A DNA stretch of 64,000 nt from Hymenobacter sp. UV11. Its GTDB lineage: Bacteria; Bacteroidota; Bacteroidia; Cytophagales; Hymenobacteraceae. The translations under genes and the position numbers were made by a program. The notes below the pieces were generated by a model. That model was given only the letters and a program-made list of their open reading frames with translations. It was not told the origin of the DNA and ran no database searches. Positions 27,219 to 36,026 of the stretch are shown in pieces; position 1 is the stretch's first letter, and each line of letters starts with the position of its first letter. The DNA lies in NCBI RefSeq assembly GCF_004684095.1, contig NZ_SRII01000004.1:347760-411759 (forward strand), read 5' to 3'.

Positions 27219-27234
27219 ACGGTAATAAGCTGGT

Positions 27235-28887
27235 TTACCCAATCTTGCGACCCGTATTAATCACGTTGACCGCGTTAAACCGCGAAGTAGCCGAGCCGTG
27301 GCTCACCGCCGACACCTGCGAGGGCTGCCCTTTGCCGTCGAAGAACGAGCCGAATAGCCGGTAGTCGCTTTGGTCGCACACGGCCACGCACGAGTTCCAG
27401 AATTCCTGGGTGTTAGCCTGGTAAGCCACGTCGTCGAGCATGCCAGTGATTTTGCCCTTCTCGATGGCGTAGAATACCTGGCCGCCAAACTGAAAGTTAT
27501 AGCGCTGCTGGTCAATGGAGTACGAGCCGCGGCCGGCAATGTAGATGCCCTTGTCCACGCCGCTTATCATGTCGTCCACGCTCATTTTGGCGGTGCCGGG
27601 GCGCAGGCTCACGTTGGGCATGCGCTGAAACTGCACCGAGTCCCAGGAGTCGGCGTAGCAGCAGCCGTCGGAGGCCGTCTGGCCCACGATGTGCGCCTGG
27701 TCGCGAATCTTCTCGTAGTCAATGAGTTTGCCCTGGTCGATGAGCGTCCACTCCTTGGTTTTCACGCCCTCGTCGTCGTAGCCCACCGCGCCCAGCGAGC
27801 CGGGCTGCAGCTTGTCGGCCACGATGGTTATCTGCTTCGAGCCGTACGGAATGTTCTTTTTGCGCCACTCCAGCGTCGCGAAGCTGGTGCCGGCGTAGTT
27901 GGCCTCGTAGCCCAGCACGCGGTCCAGCTCCAGCGGGTGGCCGATGCTCTCGTGAATGGTGAGGCCGAGGTGGTTAGGGTCCAGCACGAGGTCGTATTTA
28001 CCGGCCAGCACCGAAGTGGCGGTGAGCTTGGCCTTGGCCTGGCGGGCGGCCAGGGCGGCGTCTTCCAGGATGTCGTAGCTGTTGCGGTAGCCGATGAGGC
28101 CGGTACCGGCGGGGCCGGCCACTTTGTCGGCGGCGAGGGGGGTAAGGTACTCGTAGCCCAGGCCCATGGGCGAGCTCAGCGCGTCGCGGGTCTTGAACTT
28201 GCCGCTGGCCCGGTCGATGGCCGTAACCGAAAACGTGGGCCAGATGCGGTGGATATCCTGGTCGATGTACGAGCCGTCGGTGCTGGCAAAGTACTTCTGC
28301 TCGTTCACCTGAAACAGACTGGAATTGACGAAGTTGGCGCCGTTGGCGAGCGCCGCCGCGTTGGCGGCCAGCAGCAGCTCGGCCTTCTGGGCCACGGGCA
28401 CCTCAAAGGCATTTTGCTTGATGGGCGTCTTCCAGCTCACCTCGCCGTAGCCCTTTTGGGGGGCCAGGTTCACGGACTCCTTCTGGGTTTTGGCGTTGGC
28501 CTTGGCCATGGCTACGGCCAGCTTCGCGGCCTGCGCCAGGCCGGCGTCGCTCACGTTGTTGGTGGCCCCAAAGCCCCAGCTACCGTTGGCAATGACCCGC
28601 ACACCGGCCCCGAAGCTCTCGCCGCTGGCAATGTTCTGCACCTGTTTTTCGCGGGTGAAAATGCTCTGGTTGAGGTAGCGGCCGATGCGCACATCGGCGT
28701 AGCTGGCGCCGGCGCTCTTGGCGGCGTTCAGGGCCGCGTCGGCGAGGCGTTTTTTGGCGGCCACGTCGAGGCCCGGCTCCAGCAGGCGGGCGGGGTCCAC
28801 GAGGGTGCCGCCCATGCCGGGGAAGTGGGGTAGGAGCAGGGCTCCGGTCGCCAGGCCGGTGAGGCCCACAAAATTACGTCTGTTCAA
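27235..28887 (-). CDS. TldD-family metalloprotease 3 with twin-arginine leader, no own TldE
   Basis: 550 residues from a TTG at 28887. HESIGH (HExxxH) is at residues 312-317, and a Cys pair (CVAVC) is kept near residue 500, though the surrounding residues differ from the CAGSC of the other two copies. The leader NRRNFVGLTGLATGALLLP fits Tat export. It is the first gene of the array and has no TldE directly after it; the next gene downstream is TldD 2, beyond a palindromic element. It may share a TldE encoded downstream or act in another pairing. Confidence 0.92.
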   Translation of the reverse strand: MNRRNFVGLTGLATGALLLPHFPGMGGTLVDPARLLEPGLDVAAKKRLADAALNAAKSAGASYADVRIGRYLNQSIFTREKQVQNIASGESFGAGVRVIANGSWGFGATNNVSDAGLAQAAKLAVAMAKANAKTQKESVNLAPQKGYGEVSWKTPIKQNAFEVPVAQKAELLLAANAAALANGANFVNSSLFQVNEQKYFASTDGSYIDQDIHRIWPTFSVTAIDRASGKFKTRDALSSPMGLGYEYLTPLAADKVAGPAGTGLIGYRNSYDILEDAALAARQAKAKLTATSVLAGKYDLVLDPNHLGLTIHESIGHPLELDRVLGYEANYAGTSFATLEWRKKNIPYGSKQITIVADKLQPGSLGAVGYDDEGVKTKEWTLIDQGKLIDYEKIRDQAHIVGQTASDGCCYADSWDSVQFQRMPNVSLRPGTAKMSVDDMISGVDKGIYIAGRGSYSIDQQRYNFQFGGQVFYAIEKGKITGMLDDVAYQANTQEFWNSCVAVCDQSDYRLFGSFFDGKGQPSQVSAVSHGSATSRFNAVNVINTGRKIG

Positions 28888-28986
28888 AACCGAAGAAAAT
28901 TAAAGCAGCGGGCAAAAATCAGCCGGCAAGATGCAGCTTTTTCCTGAAAAAAGACCACGACCCACCTCCGGCGTTGCAGCGCCGGC

Positions 28987-29724
28987 CTAGCCTTTCTCCC
29001 GAATCAGCTTAAAAAACTCGTCGCGGTAGGTTTCGCCTACCGTTATTTCCTCCTGACCAATGTAGAGCGAGTGGCCATCGACCAGCCGCAGGTGGTCGAG
29101 CGAGATGATGTACGACTTGTGCACCCGCACAAAAGGCGGCTGCGGCAACTGCTCGGCCAGTTCGCGTAGCGTGAGGTAGGTGATGATGCGCTGGCCCGGC
29201 ACCACGATGGACACGTAGTTCTTCAGCCCCTGAATGTACAGAATATCAGCGTAGTTAAGCTTGAGGTACTTGTTCTTGCTGTCGCCCTTCACGAATAAAT
29301 AATCGGGGGTAGGGGCCGCCACCGGTGCGCTCGGCGCGGGCACGGGGGGTAGGGCCACCGGCGCGGCGGCCGGCAGCAGCGCCTGCGCCTTTTGCACGGC
29401 CCGCACAAAGCGGTCGAAGGCAATGGGCTTGAGTAGGTAGTCCACCACGTCGTGCTCGTAGCCCTCCAGCGCGTACTCGGGGTAGGCGGTGGTGAGGATG
29501 ACCTTGCAGCGGTGGCCGCAGATTTTCAGAAACTGCAACCCCGTGAGCTCGGGCATCTGGATGTCGAGAAACACCAGGTCGGCGCGGCCTTCTTGCACCC
29601 ATTGCAGGGCTTCGAGCGGGTTGGTGGTGGTGCCGGCCAGCACCAGGCCCGGCAGCTTCTGGATGTAGCTGGCCAGCAGCCGGGTCGCAAAAGCTTCATC
29701 ATCAACAGCAATACAGCGCAGCAT
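28987..29724 (-). CDS. LytTR-family response regulator
   Basis: 245 residues from the ATG at 29724 (MLRCIAVDDE). The receiver domain (1-120) has the acidic pair DDE, phospho-acceptor D54 in VFLDIQMPE, and the conserved Lys in LLKPIAF. A Pro/Ala linker (~128-150) leads to a LytTR DNA-binding domain (~155-245: LFVKGDSKNKYLKLNYADIL, FVRVHKSYIISLDHL). It is the partner of the sensor kinase directly upstream; the 83-nt gap between them is filled with an inverted-repeat element. Target genes are unknown. Confidence 0.92.
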   Translation of the reverse strand: MLRCIAVDDEAFATRLLASYIQKLPGLVLAGTTTNPLEALQWVQEGRADLVFLDIQMPELTGLQFLKICGHRCKVILTTAYPEYALEGYEHDVVDYLLKPIAFDRFVRAVQKAQALLPAAAPVALPPVPAPSAPVAAPTPDYLFVKGDSKNKYLKLNYADILYIQGLKNYVSIVVPGQRIITYLTLRELAEQLPQPPFVRVHKSYIISLDHLRLVDGHSLYIGQEEITVGETYRDEFFKLIREKG

Positions 29725-29736
29725 GGGGGGTAGAAA

Positions 29737-29810
29737 GTAAAACGGAGTGGTACTCCGTTTGTCGTTGAACAAGTCGCGCAGGCAAAAAACGGAGTGCCGC
29801 TCCGTTTTAC
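29737..29810. repeat. REPIN-like pair of GTAA hairpins between kinase and regulator
   Basis: Arms 29737-29760 and 29787-29810 are inverted copies with two mismatches. Each starts GTAAAACGGAG and forms a small hairpin around 3 nt, the same plan as the GTAG element at 17937. The right arm contains the TAA stop codon of the kinase gene (29807-29809), and the left arm ends 13 nt before the regulator start. Confidence 0.88.
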
Positions 29811-30877
29811 AAGCTCAGTTCCAACTCAGCGGTATAGGTAATCCCATCATCGTGCACGCGCAGCGCGTGGCGGCCGGGATAAAGCAGCGCCAGCCGCCGC
29901 CGGATATTGGGCAGGCCCACGCCGGTGGTGGCGTCCTTCTGGTGCTGATTGATGCGGTTGCGCACCCGAAACGCCAACTGCCCCGGCGCGGGCAGCGTGA
30001 GCTGAATATCAACCGGATGCGCCGCCTGGTTGACCACGCCGTGCTTCAGCGCGTTTTCCACGAACGGGATGAGCAGTAGCGTGGCCACCCGCTGCCCGCC
30101 GGGGGGTAGGCCGGCCTGCTCAAAATTCACGAAGAACTTCTCCTCGAACCGCAGCCGGTGCAGGGCCAGGTAATTCTCCACGTACTCCACTTCCTGGCGA
30201 AGCTCCACCTGGCCGTCGGGGCTGTCGTGCAGCAGGTAGCGCATGAGGTCGGAGAGGCGCAGCACCGCCTCGGCCAGCGGCTCCGACACCTCGTAAGCCG
30301 TGGCGTAGAGGTAGTTGAGGGTATTGTAGAGGAAGTGCGGGTTTATCTGGGTGCGCAGAAAGGCCAACTCGGCCTGGATTTTGGCCTGCTTCAGCAGCTG
30401 AATCTGCAGCTGGCTTTCGCGGGCTTTTTCGCGCACAAAGGCGTCGCGCACGGCTACCGCCGCCCCAGCCATCACGATGGTGGGTAGCAGAAAATACAGG
30501 TTGTCCTGTAAATAAAAAGTGAGCTTAACGCCCGGCGAATAGTTGCGAAAACCGAACAGCAGCGGCGTCAGCACTTCCTCCAACCCGTAGCGGGTGCCCG
30601 CAAACACCAGCGGCGTGCCGAGCAGTCCCAACACCAGCGTCGGCCAGCGCCCCCGCCGCAAGCCCTGCGGAAAAACTACCAGAAAGCAGTAGTAAAACAA
30701 GCTTATCAAACTCAGCCAGAACGTAAGATTCAGCAGGTGTGCCTTGGGCAAATCGGCCGCGGCAATGTGGCGGCGCATACCGTGCATGAGGCCTAGCATA
30801 TCGTAGCCTAGCAGGTCGTAGCCGATAACTAGGGCCCAGCCCAGCACTTGGTACAGCGTGATGCGGTAGCGGTTCAT
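29807..30877 (-). CDS. LytS/YehU-type sensor histidine kinase
   Basis: 356 residues. Four hydrophobic helices fill residues ~8-150, after which a short coiled segment (REKARESQLQIQLLKQAKIQAELAFLRTQ) leads to the His_kinase box INPHFLYNTLNYLY with phospho-acceptor H181. The ATP-binding part has PFVENALKHG (N box) and a G box in GVGLPNIRRRL. The protein should sit in the inner membrane and phosphorylate the LytTR regulator downstream. The stop codon falls inside a REPIN-like element. The signal sensed is unknown. Confidence 0.92.
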   Translation of the reverse strand: MNRYRITLYQVLGWALVIGYDLLGYDMLGLMHGMRRHIAAADLPKAHLLNLTFWLSLISLFYYCFLVVFPQGLRRGRWPTLVLGLLGTPLVFAGTRYGLEEVLTPLLFGFRNYSPGVKLTFYLQDNLYFLLPTIVMAGAAVAVRDAFVREKARESQLQIQLLKQAKIQAELAFLRTQINPHFLYNTLNYLYATAYEVSEPLAEAVLRLSDLMRYLLHDSPDGQVELRQEVEYVENYLALHRLRFEEKFFVNFEQAGLPPGGQRVATLLLIPFVENALKHGVVNQAAHPVDIQLTLPAPGQLAFRVRNRINQHQKDATTGVGLPNIRRRLALLYPGRHALRVHDDGITYTAELELSL

Positions 30878-30889
30878 GGCCTAAAAGTA

Positions 30890-30963
30890 CCGGCCTAGGT
30901 GGCCTGAGCCTACTCTATTATCCCAACCTGGCCCTAGGTGCCGCTAACGCCCACCTAGGCCGG
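30890..30963. promoter_or_regulatory. Triple CCTAGGTG motif between divergent genes
   Basis: The word CCTAGGTG occurs at 30894-30901 and 30933-30940 and inverted at 30952-30959; the outer two extend to a perfect 13-bp inverted repeat (30890-30902 and 30951-30963). They lie between the kinase start and the DUF5694 start. This could be a regulator binding region; it could also be a decayed palindromic element. Confidence 0.4.
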
Positions 30964-31088
30964 ACGACCCGGCCAGGAGCGAGGTAGCGTCAGGTTGGAA
31001 TAATGATTTGACGGGCTGGGATAATAAAATTCCGGGCCAGGTAGGGCGCCGACACCTTTGCTGCATCACTTTCAAATGCCCGTCGGCC

Positions 31089-31973
31089 ATGACTCTTTCC
31101 GCCTGCTTCCGCTCTTTTCTCGCCCTAGCTTTGCTAAGCTTTGCCCAGCGCAGCGCGGCCCAAACACCGGCCCTGCCCACCGCCAAAATAAAGGTCTACA
31201 TCGTGGGCACGTTTCACTTCGATGCCTCGGCGGCCGACCTAATCCACGGCAAAGCCGTGGATATGCGCACCCCCCAAAAGCAGCGCGAACTAGACGAGCT
31301 AGTAAGCAAGCTTCAGAAAACGCAGGCCGATAAAGTATTCGTAGAGTACCAGTTGCAAGACCAGCCGCGCGTGGACAGCACCTACGCCCTATATCGCCAA
31401 AAGCGGTACAAAGCCGGTAACAACGAGATATATCAGCTCGGCTACCGCCTGGCCGACAAACTGAACCTAGGCCGAGTGTACTGCGCCGATGCCCGGCTAG
31501 GTCTAGACTTTGATGGCGCGCAGGCCTACGCGAAGCAGCACGGGCAAGAGCCCATCCTCAATGGCTTTATGCAGGTGCAGCCCGGCGACAGCATGGGCCA
31601 TCTGCTGGCGGCGCGTAACCGGCTGCGCCACGTAGCGCTACCGGCCGGGGGCGTATTTCCGGGCGCCACGCTCCTAGAGCAGTTTAAAGTTGCTAATTCG
31701 GCGGCCTATGACCGGGCCAATATGGACGGCTACCTATTAACCATAGCCCGCATCGGGGGCGGCAGCAACTACATGGGGGCCGACGTGGCCGGCGACTACT
31801 TCAAGCGCAACGTGCGCATTTACACTAACCTACTGCGGCAAGTAGATGTGCAGCGCGACAAAGCCATCGTGCTCATCATCGGGGTCGGGCACGCCTCACT
31901 GCTGAAAAGTATTCTACGCTACAACTCCCTCTTTGAGGTGGCCGAGGTGCTGCCGCTGCTGGAGACGAAGTAG
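31089..31973 (+). CDS. DUF5694 secreted protein (TraB/GumN-like)
   Basis: 294 residues from the ATG at 31089. Signal peptide MTLSACFRSFLALALLSFAQRSAAQ. The conserved blocks YIVGTFHFD near the start, DKVFVEYQ, NEIYQLGYRLA and the C-terminal IIGVGHASLLKSIL fit DUF5694, which resembles the TraB/GumN group in which His and Glu residues of these motifs are thought to form a metal-dependent site. I cannot name a substrate. The open frame starts upstream at 31008, but the signal peptide fixes the start. It is divergent from the LytS-type kinase gene. Confidence 0.75.
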   Translation: MTLSACFRSFLALALLSFAQRSAAQTPALPTAKIKVYIVGTFHFDASAADLIHGKAVDMRTPQKQRELDELVSKLQKTQADKVFVEYQLQDQPRVDSTYALYRQKRYKAGNNEIYQLGYRLADKLNLGRVYCADARLGLDFDGAQAYAKQHGQEPILNGFMQVQPGDSMGHLLAARNRLRHVALPAGGVFPGATLLEQFKVANSAAYDRANMDGYLLTIARIGGGSNYMGADVAGDYFKRNVRIYTNLLRQVDVQRDKAIVLIIGVGHASLLKSILRYNSLFEVAEVLPLLETK

Positions 31974-31975
31974 CT

Positions 31976-32100
31976 CTCCGCGCCTGACCCCACCCCCTAC
32001 CCCTCCCCTTTGGGAAAGGGGAGCCTGACGAATTGGTGCCGCGCATAACCGGCTCCCCTCTCCCGAAGGGGAGGGGTAGGGGGTGGGGTCAGGCGCGGAG
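31976..32100. repeat. Long palindromic element built on the CTACCCC word
   Basis: Perfect 35-bp arms (31976-32010 and 32066-32100) with a further imperfect inner stem. Arms contain CCCCACCCCCTACCCCTCC. It fills the space between the DUF5694 stop (3 nt away) and the convergent protease stop (6 nt away) and may end transcription from both sides. Confidence 0.95.
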
Positions 32101-32105
32101 GGCGA

Positions 32106-35100
32106 TTACTTCCTAACCTCACTCATCAGCTCCTTCACGGCCGCATCCAGCTGCGCGTCGCGCGGGGTATAGCTCTCGCCGATGGGCCGCACGACGGGGA
32201 TATCGACCGGGCGCGGGTTCATTTCCATCACCTGGCCGTCGCGGGTTGAGCGGATGGTGCTGGTGGGCAGGCGCAGGCTGGAGCCGTCGAGCAACGCCGT
32301 GCCGGAAGTGAAGATAATCCAGCCGCCGGTGGGCTCGCCCACTATTTTGCCCAGCTTCGAGGCCCGGTAGCCCTCGCTAAAGTCTTCGGCGTCAGACAAC
32401 GAGTGCTGGTTGGTGACGAGCACCGTGGGTAGCTCCAGGCTGCGCTGGCCTAGGGCGCTGCGGGCCGGCACGGGGGCGGCCATGCCCCGGCTCACCATGC
32501 TGAGGTAGCTGCGGCGGGCCAGCACGTCGATGGCGTACACGTTCACGAAGCCGCCGTTGTTGTTGCGCACGTCCACCACCACGCCGTCGCGGGTCATGTT
32601 TTCAGCGTCGAGGTCGAGGTAGAGCTGGGCCAGCGCGCCAGCGCTCATGTCAAACATGTGCACGTAGCCGAGCCGGCCGCCGCTGGCCTGGGCCACGTAG
32701 GCGCGGCGCTCCTCCACCCACTGGCGGTAGTCGAGGGCCTTCTCGGTGTCGCGGCTGAGGGGGCGTACCACCACGTCGCGCTCCTTGCCATCGGCCGAAA
32801 CGCGGAGGGTAGTGCGGCGGCCCACCTGGTATTGCAGCACTTCGTCGAGGTTGGTAGTGCCCGACAGCGGGCGGCCGTTCACGGCCAGCAGCACGTCGCC
32901 GGGCTTGAGGTTGGCCAGCGCGCCCGCGCCCAGCGGCAGCACCGAGGTGAGGCGCAGGCGACCATTCTGCTCGTATTCAGCGGCGTCGAAGCGCACGCCC
33001 AGGCGGCCGGTGGCGGGCGCCACGGTGCCGGTGGGCGGCGCGGCCGGGCCCATGCCCGAGTGCGAGGCGTTGAGCTCGCCAATCATCAAATTCACCAGGC
33101 GGCGCACCTCGTCGGGGGTGCGGGCGCCGGCAATGTAGGGCGCGAACTTCTCGCGCTGGGCCGGCCAGTCGGTGCCGTTGAACGTGGCATCGTTGAAGAA
33201 ATCGCGCAGGTAGCTCCAGGCCTCATCAAAGACCACCAGCTTCTCCTGCTCAAAGTCCACGTCCAGCTCGGCGGTTACGGCCACGGCGCGGGCCGCCGGG
33301 CCTTTGGCCTCCACGGGCACCACCTGAATGCGGCCCTGGTCCAGAAAATAAACCTCCCGGCTGTCGGGCGAAAACTGCGCCTCGCGCTTGGCCCCCGCCG
33401 TGGACGTGAGCTGGCGGGCCGTGGCGGGCTCCTTGCCCAGCTCATCGAGCGGGTACACGTAGAGGTTGGTCTGCGTCGAAACGGTGGCCGTGAGCAGCAG
33501 CCACTTGCCATCGGGGCTGATGGCCTGGCTGCGCACGTCCACGCCCACCGGCACCAAACTCAGCCGTCGCCGAATGTCATCGAAGTTAATATTCACCGGT
33601 GGCTTAGCGGGCGCCGCGCTGGCCGTGGCGGCGCCCTTTTTGCCCTTCTTTTTGGAAGAAATGCCCTTGGCACGAACCGAGTCGGCTTTGGCCAGCGGGA
33701 GGGGGGTAGGGGTGGCAGGCTTGGCCGGGGCTTGGGGCGGGTTCTGGTTTTTATCGGGCGAAATCGGCCCCGGCACCGTCTCCTTAAACAAGTCGCGGAA
33801 CTGGTCCTCGCGGAAGCGCGGCGTGCGCAGCTGCAAATCGATGCGCGCCACCTGGGCATCCTCGGTGCGCTGGCCGGTGTCGAAGAGCAGGTACTTGCCG
33901 TCGGGGCTCCAGCTCAGCGTATTGCTGTTGGAGTTGGCTAGGAAGCTAACCGGCCGCGCCGCGCTGCCCGCCGCGGGCACCACCTGCACATTCGTAAATC
34001 CGCGCGCGCCGCTGGGCGAAAACGCCAGCCAGCGCCCATCTGGCGACCACACAAACGAGCGCTCGGCGCTCAAGGGAGGCCGGCCAAAGCGGCCGGTGCC
34101 CGCCACGCGCTCCTGCTTGCTGGCCAGGTCCAGAATGCGCAGCTCCTTAGCGTCGCGCTCGAAGGCTAGCAGCTTGCCATCGGGCGAAAAGCGCGGCTGC
34201 GCGTCGCTCACGGCCGCGTTGGTGAGGCGGGTTTCCTGGCCGGTGGCGAAGGTGTAGCTGTAGAGGTGCTTGGCCCCATCGCGGGCCGAGGCGTAGATAA
34301 GCCGGCGGCTATCGGGGGACCAGGTGAGGTCACTTTCGGCGGCCGTGGTAGTGGTGAGGCGGGTAGCGTCGCCACCATCGGCCGAGGAGGCGGCAAACAC
34401 CTCGCCGTGCACGATAAAGGCCACTTTTTTGCCATCGGGCGAGAGCGCCAGCTCCTGCAGGCGGTCGGTGAAGCGCTGCCGCTCCACGCCCGGGCTGGCC
34501 GGCGCGCCCCGCCGCTGAATGCGCACCGGCTGGGTTTGTCCGTTCTCGGTGTTCAACGTCCAAATCCCAAAATCGCGCTCAAATACAATGAGCTTACCAT
34601 CGGCCGAGGCACTGGGCCACAGCACCCTACCCTCCTTGAAATTGGTGACCTGCTGCGGCGCGCCGCCGGCCAGCGCCACGGTCCAGATGTTCTCGGGCCC
34701 GCCCTGGTCGGAGGTGAAAAACAGCTTCTGGCCGCCCGGCCCCCACATGGGCCACAGCGCCTTGCTACCCCCCTGCGTGAGGCCGGTGTACACAGGCGCG
34801 GTTTTGCCCGCGCGGCGCAGCCAGATTTCGGACTCATCCAGGTGGCTGTGGCCGTGGCGCCACCACTGGTTGGCGGCGATGCCGCGCGCCGCGAAGGCCA
34901 GCGTCTGGCCGTCGGGGCTGGGCGCGGCAAAGAACTCGTTGGCGTAGCGGTCGGCGCTCACGGGCGTGGGCGTGCCGCCGCCCACCGGCACGCGGTAGAT
35001 GTCGTTCATGCCCGCGATGTCGCGGCTCGTGCTCGAATAATAGAGGTACTTGCCATCGGCCGACCACCCGTCGAGCTGGTCCAGGCCGTCGTCAAACGTC

Positions 35101-35438
35101 AGCCTTTTCAGCTCGCCGCTGGCAAAATTTAGCAGGTAAATATCGCCGTTGCCGCTGCGCGTGGAGATGAAGGCCAGCGACTTGCCATCGGGTGCGTAGA
35201 GCGGGCGGCTCTCGGTGGCGGGGTGGGCCACCAGCAGCCGGGCCTCGCCGCCGGCCACCGGCACCGTCCAGATGTCGCCGCCCGACACGAAGGCGATTTC
35301 CTGGTGGTCGGGCGACACGCCCGGCTCCGAGAAGGAGGGTAGGGCGGCGGGCGGCGCGGCCAGCGCGGGCCCGGCGGCCAGCAGCACGTAACTGAGGCCG
35401 ACCAGGCGGCAATTTTTTCCAGTAGTAAAGAGGGGCAT
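32106..35438 (-). CDS. Tricorn-like S41 protease with beta-propeller and PDZ domains
   Basis: 1110 residues from the ATG at 35438, chosen because a signal peptide follows (LVGLSYVLLAAGPALAAP). Residues ~35-320 and ~360-600 carry TolB/WD40-like repeats (SPDGKKVAFI, SPDSRRLIY), forming propellers as in tricorn. After a Pro/Lys-rich insert (~610-660) come a further propeller part, a tricorn C1 region, a PDZ domain (LGVRFDAAEYEQNGRLRLTSV, NLKPGDVLLAVNGRPLSG) and an S41 core. NQHSLSDAEDF puts the likely nucleophile at S1015. It should be a periplasmic or secreted protease that degrades peptides. It has no obvious operon partner. Confidence 0.9.
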   Translation of the reverse strand: MPLFTTGKNCRLVGLSYVLLAAGPALAAPPAALPSFSEPGVSPDHQEIAFVSGGDIWTVPVAGGEARLLVAHPATESRPLYAPDGKSLAFISTRSGNGDIYLLNFASGELKRLTFDDGLDQLDGWSADGKYLYYSSTSRDIAGMNDIYRVPVGGGTPTPVSADRYANEFFAAPSPDGQTLAFAARGIAANQWWRHGHSHLDESEIWLRRAGKTAPVYTGLTQGGSKALWPMWGPGGQKLFFTSDQGGPENIWTVALAGGAPQQVTNFKEGRVLWPSASADGKLIVFERDFGIWTLNTENGQTQPVRIQRRGAPASPGVERQRFTDRLQELALSPDGKKVAFIVHGEVFAASSADGGDATRLTTTTAAESDLTWSPDSRRLIYASARDGAKHLYSYTFATGQETRLTNAAVSDAQPRFSPDGKLLAFERDAKELRILDLASKQERVAGTGRFGRPPLSAERSFVWSPDGRWLAFSPSGARGFTNVQVVPAAGSAARPVSFLANSNSNTLSWSPDGKYLLFDTGQRTEDAQVARIDLQLRTPRFREDQFRDLFKETVPGPISPDKNQNPPQAPAKPATPTPLPLAKADSVRAKGISSKKKGKKGAATASAAPAKPPVNINFDDIRRRLSLVPVGVDVRSQAISPDGKWLLLTATVSTQTNLYVYPLDELGKEPATARQLTSTAGAKREAQFSPDSREVYFLDQGRIQVVPVEAKGPAARAVAVTAELDVDFEQEKLVVFDEAWSYLRDFFNDATFNGTDWPAQREKFAPYIAGARTPDEVRRLVNLMIGELNASHSGMGPAAPPTGTVAPATGRLGVRFDAAEYEQNGRLRLTSVLPLGAGALANLKPGDVLLAVNGRPLSGTTNLDEVLQYQVGRRTTLRVSADGKERDVVVRPLSRDTEKALDYRQWVEERRAYVAQASGGRLGYVHMFDMSAGALAQLYLDLDAENMTRDGVVVDVRNNNGGFVNVYAIDVLARRSYLSMVSRGMAAPVPARSALGQRSLELPTVLVTNQHSLSDAEDFSEGYRASKLGKIVGEPTGGWIIFTSGTALLDGSSLRLPTSTIRSTRDGQVMEMNPRPVDIPVVRPIGESYTPRDAQLDAAVKELMSEVRK

Positions 35439-36026
35439 ACGCGGCGGCAAAGGAGTAAAACAGAATGACCGCCACAAAGTAGGATGAAGTTGACTATTTG
35501 TTGCACGGTACTTAGCCGCTCTACCCCCAGCGAGCTGCTCGACGTGTTTGCCAAGACAAAAAAATGCCCTTGCTAATCGGCCGTATTGCCTCGCAAATAG
35601 CTTGTTCTGCGACACTTACAGCTTTTGGAAACGCTCACGCAGGTCTGCTGCGCGACTACTGCGCGCATCACGCAAAGGCCGTTGGCTACGTTGCTGCTGA
35701 AGGTGCTGTGCGTGGCCCGTGTCGAGCTTGGATTTTAGGTCTTCCGAAGCGCTCTTCAAGATTTTCAGTATTGGGCTGGTGTCGAGCGTTGCCTGGCCGC
35801 GCATACCCAATGCAGCCAGCAGCAAACCCGCTGATAAATAGGCTAATAGTCTTTTTGCGCGAAAAAGCAGGGAGCCGGAAAAGCGAAAGACACAGGTAGG
35901 GTATAAGATAAAAATAACAGTTTAAGACTTGCCTTCATGCTGCCTTAATGTTTCTGAATGAGGTCGTTTAGCCGGCTGCTCAGTTGGCATCCGCCAGAAA
36001 GGGCCAGATGCTTTTAGACACAGCGT
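35439..36026. other. Intergenic region with at most one small gene
   Basis: Nearly 600 bases between the tricorn-like gene and the FadL operon. Apart from the small minus-strand frame at 35616-35867 (separate entry), I see nothing that looks like a gene: the plus-strand frame 35564-35899 has no family resemblance. The part from about 35890 to 36026 is AT-rich and probably holds the FadL promoter. Confidence 0.4.
35616..35867 (-). CDS. Possible small secreted protein
   Basis: A frame ending at a TAA (35616-35618). From a TTG at 35825 it gives 69 residues starting LLLAALGMRGQATLDTSP. If read further upstream it has a longer signal-like stretch (LLFRAKRLLAYLSAGLLLAAL), but no ATG, GTG or TTG is in frame there, only a CTG near 35867. 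The mature part is hydrophilic (KSASEDLKSKLD, RAADLRERFQKL). It could be a real small gene with a rare start, a decayed gene or chance. No homologue is recognised. Confidence 0.3.
   Translation of the reverse strand, partial: LFRAKRLLAYLSAGLLLAALGMRGQATLDTSPILKILKSASEDLKSKLDTGHAQHLQQQRSQRPLRDARSSRAADLRERFQKL

Noticed and set aside
27370..28833. 487-codon plus-strand frame opposite TldD 3
   Set aside because: Shadow of a gene with an intact zinc motif. Similar antisense frames occur opposite TldD 1 and 2, as expected from duplicated sequence.
20759..28887. A microcin-type biosynthesis cluster around the TldD/TldE genes
   Set aside because: No precursor peptide, cyclodehydratase, immunity or export gene is seen nearby; flanking genes are an outer-membrane barrel and a two-component system.
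35564..35899. Plus-strand frame of 111 codons as a gene
   Set aside because: No signal, no recognisable domain, and it overlaps the more signal-like frame on the other strand.
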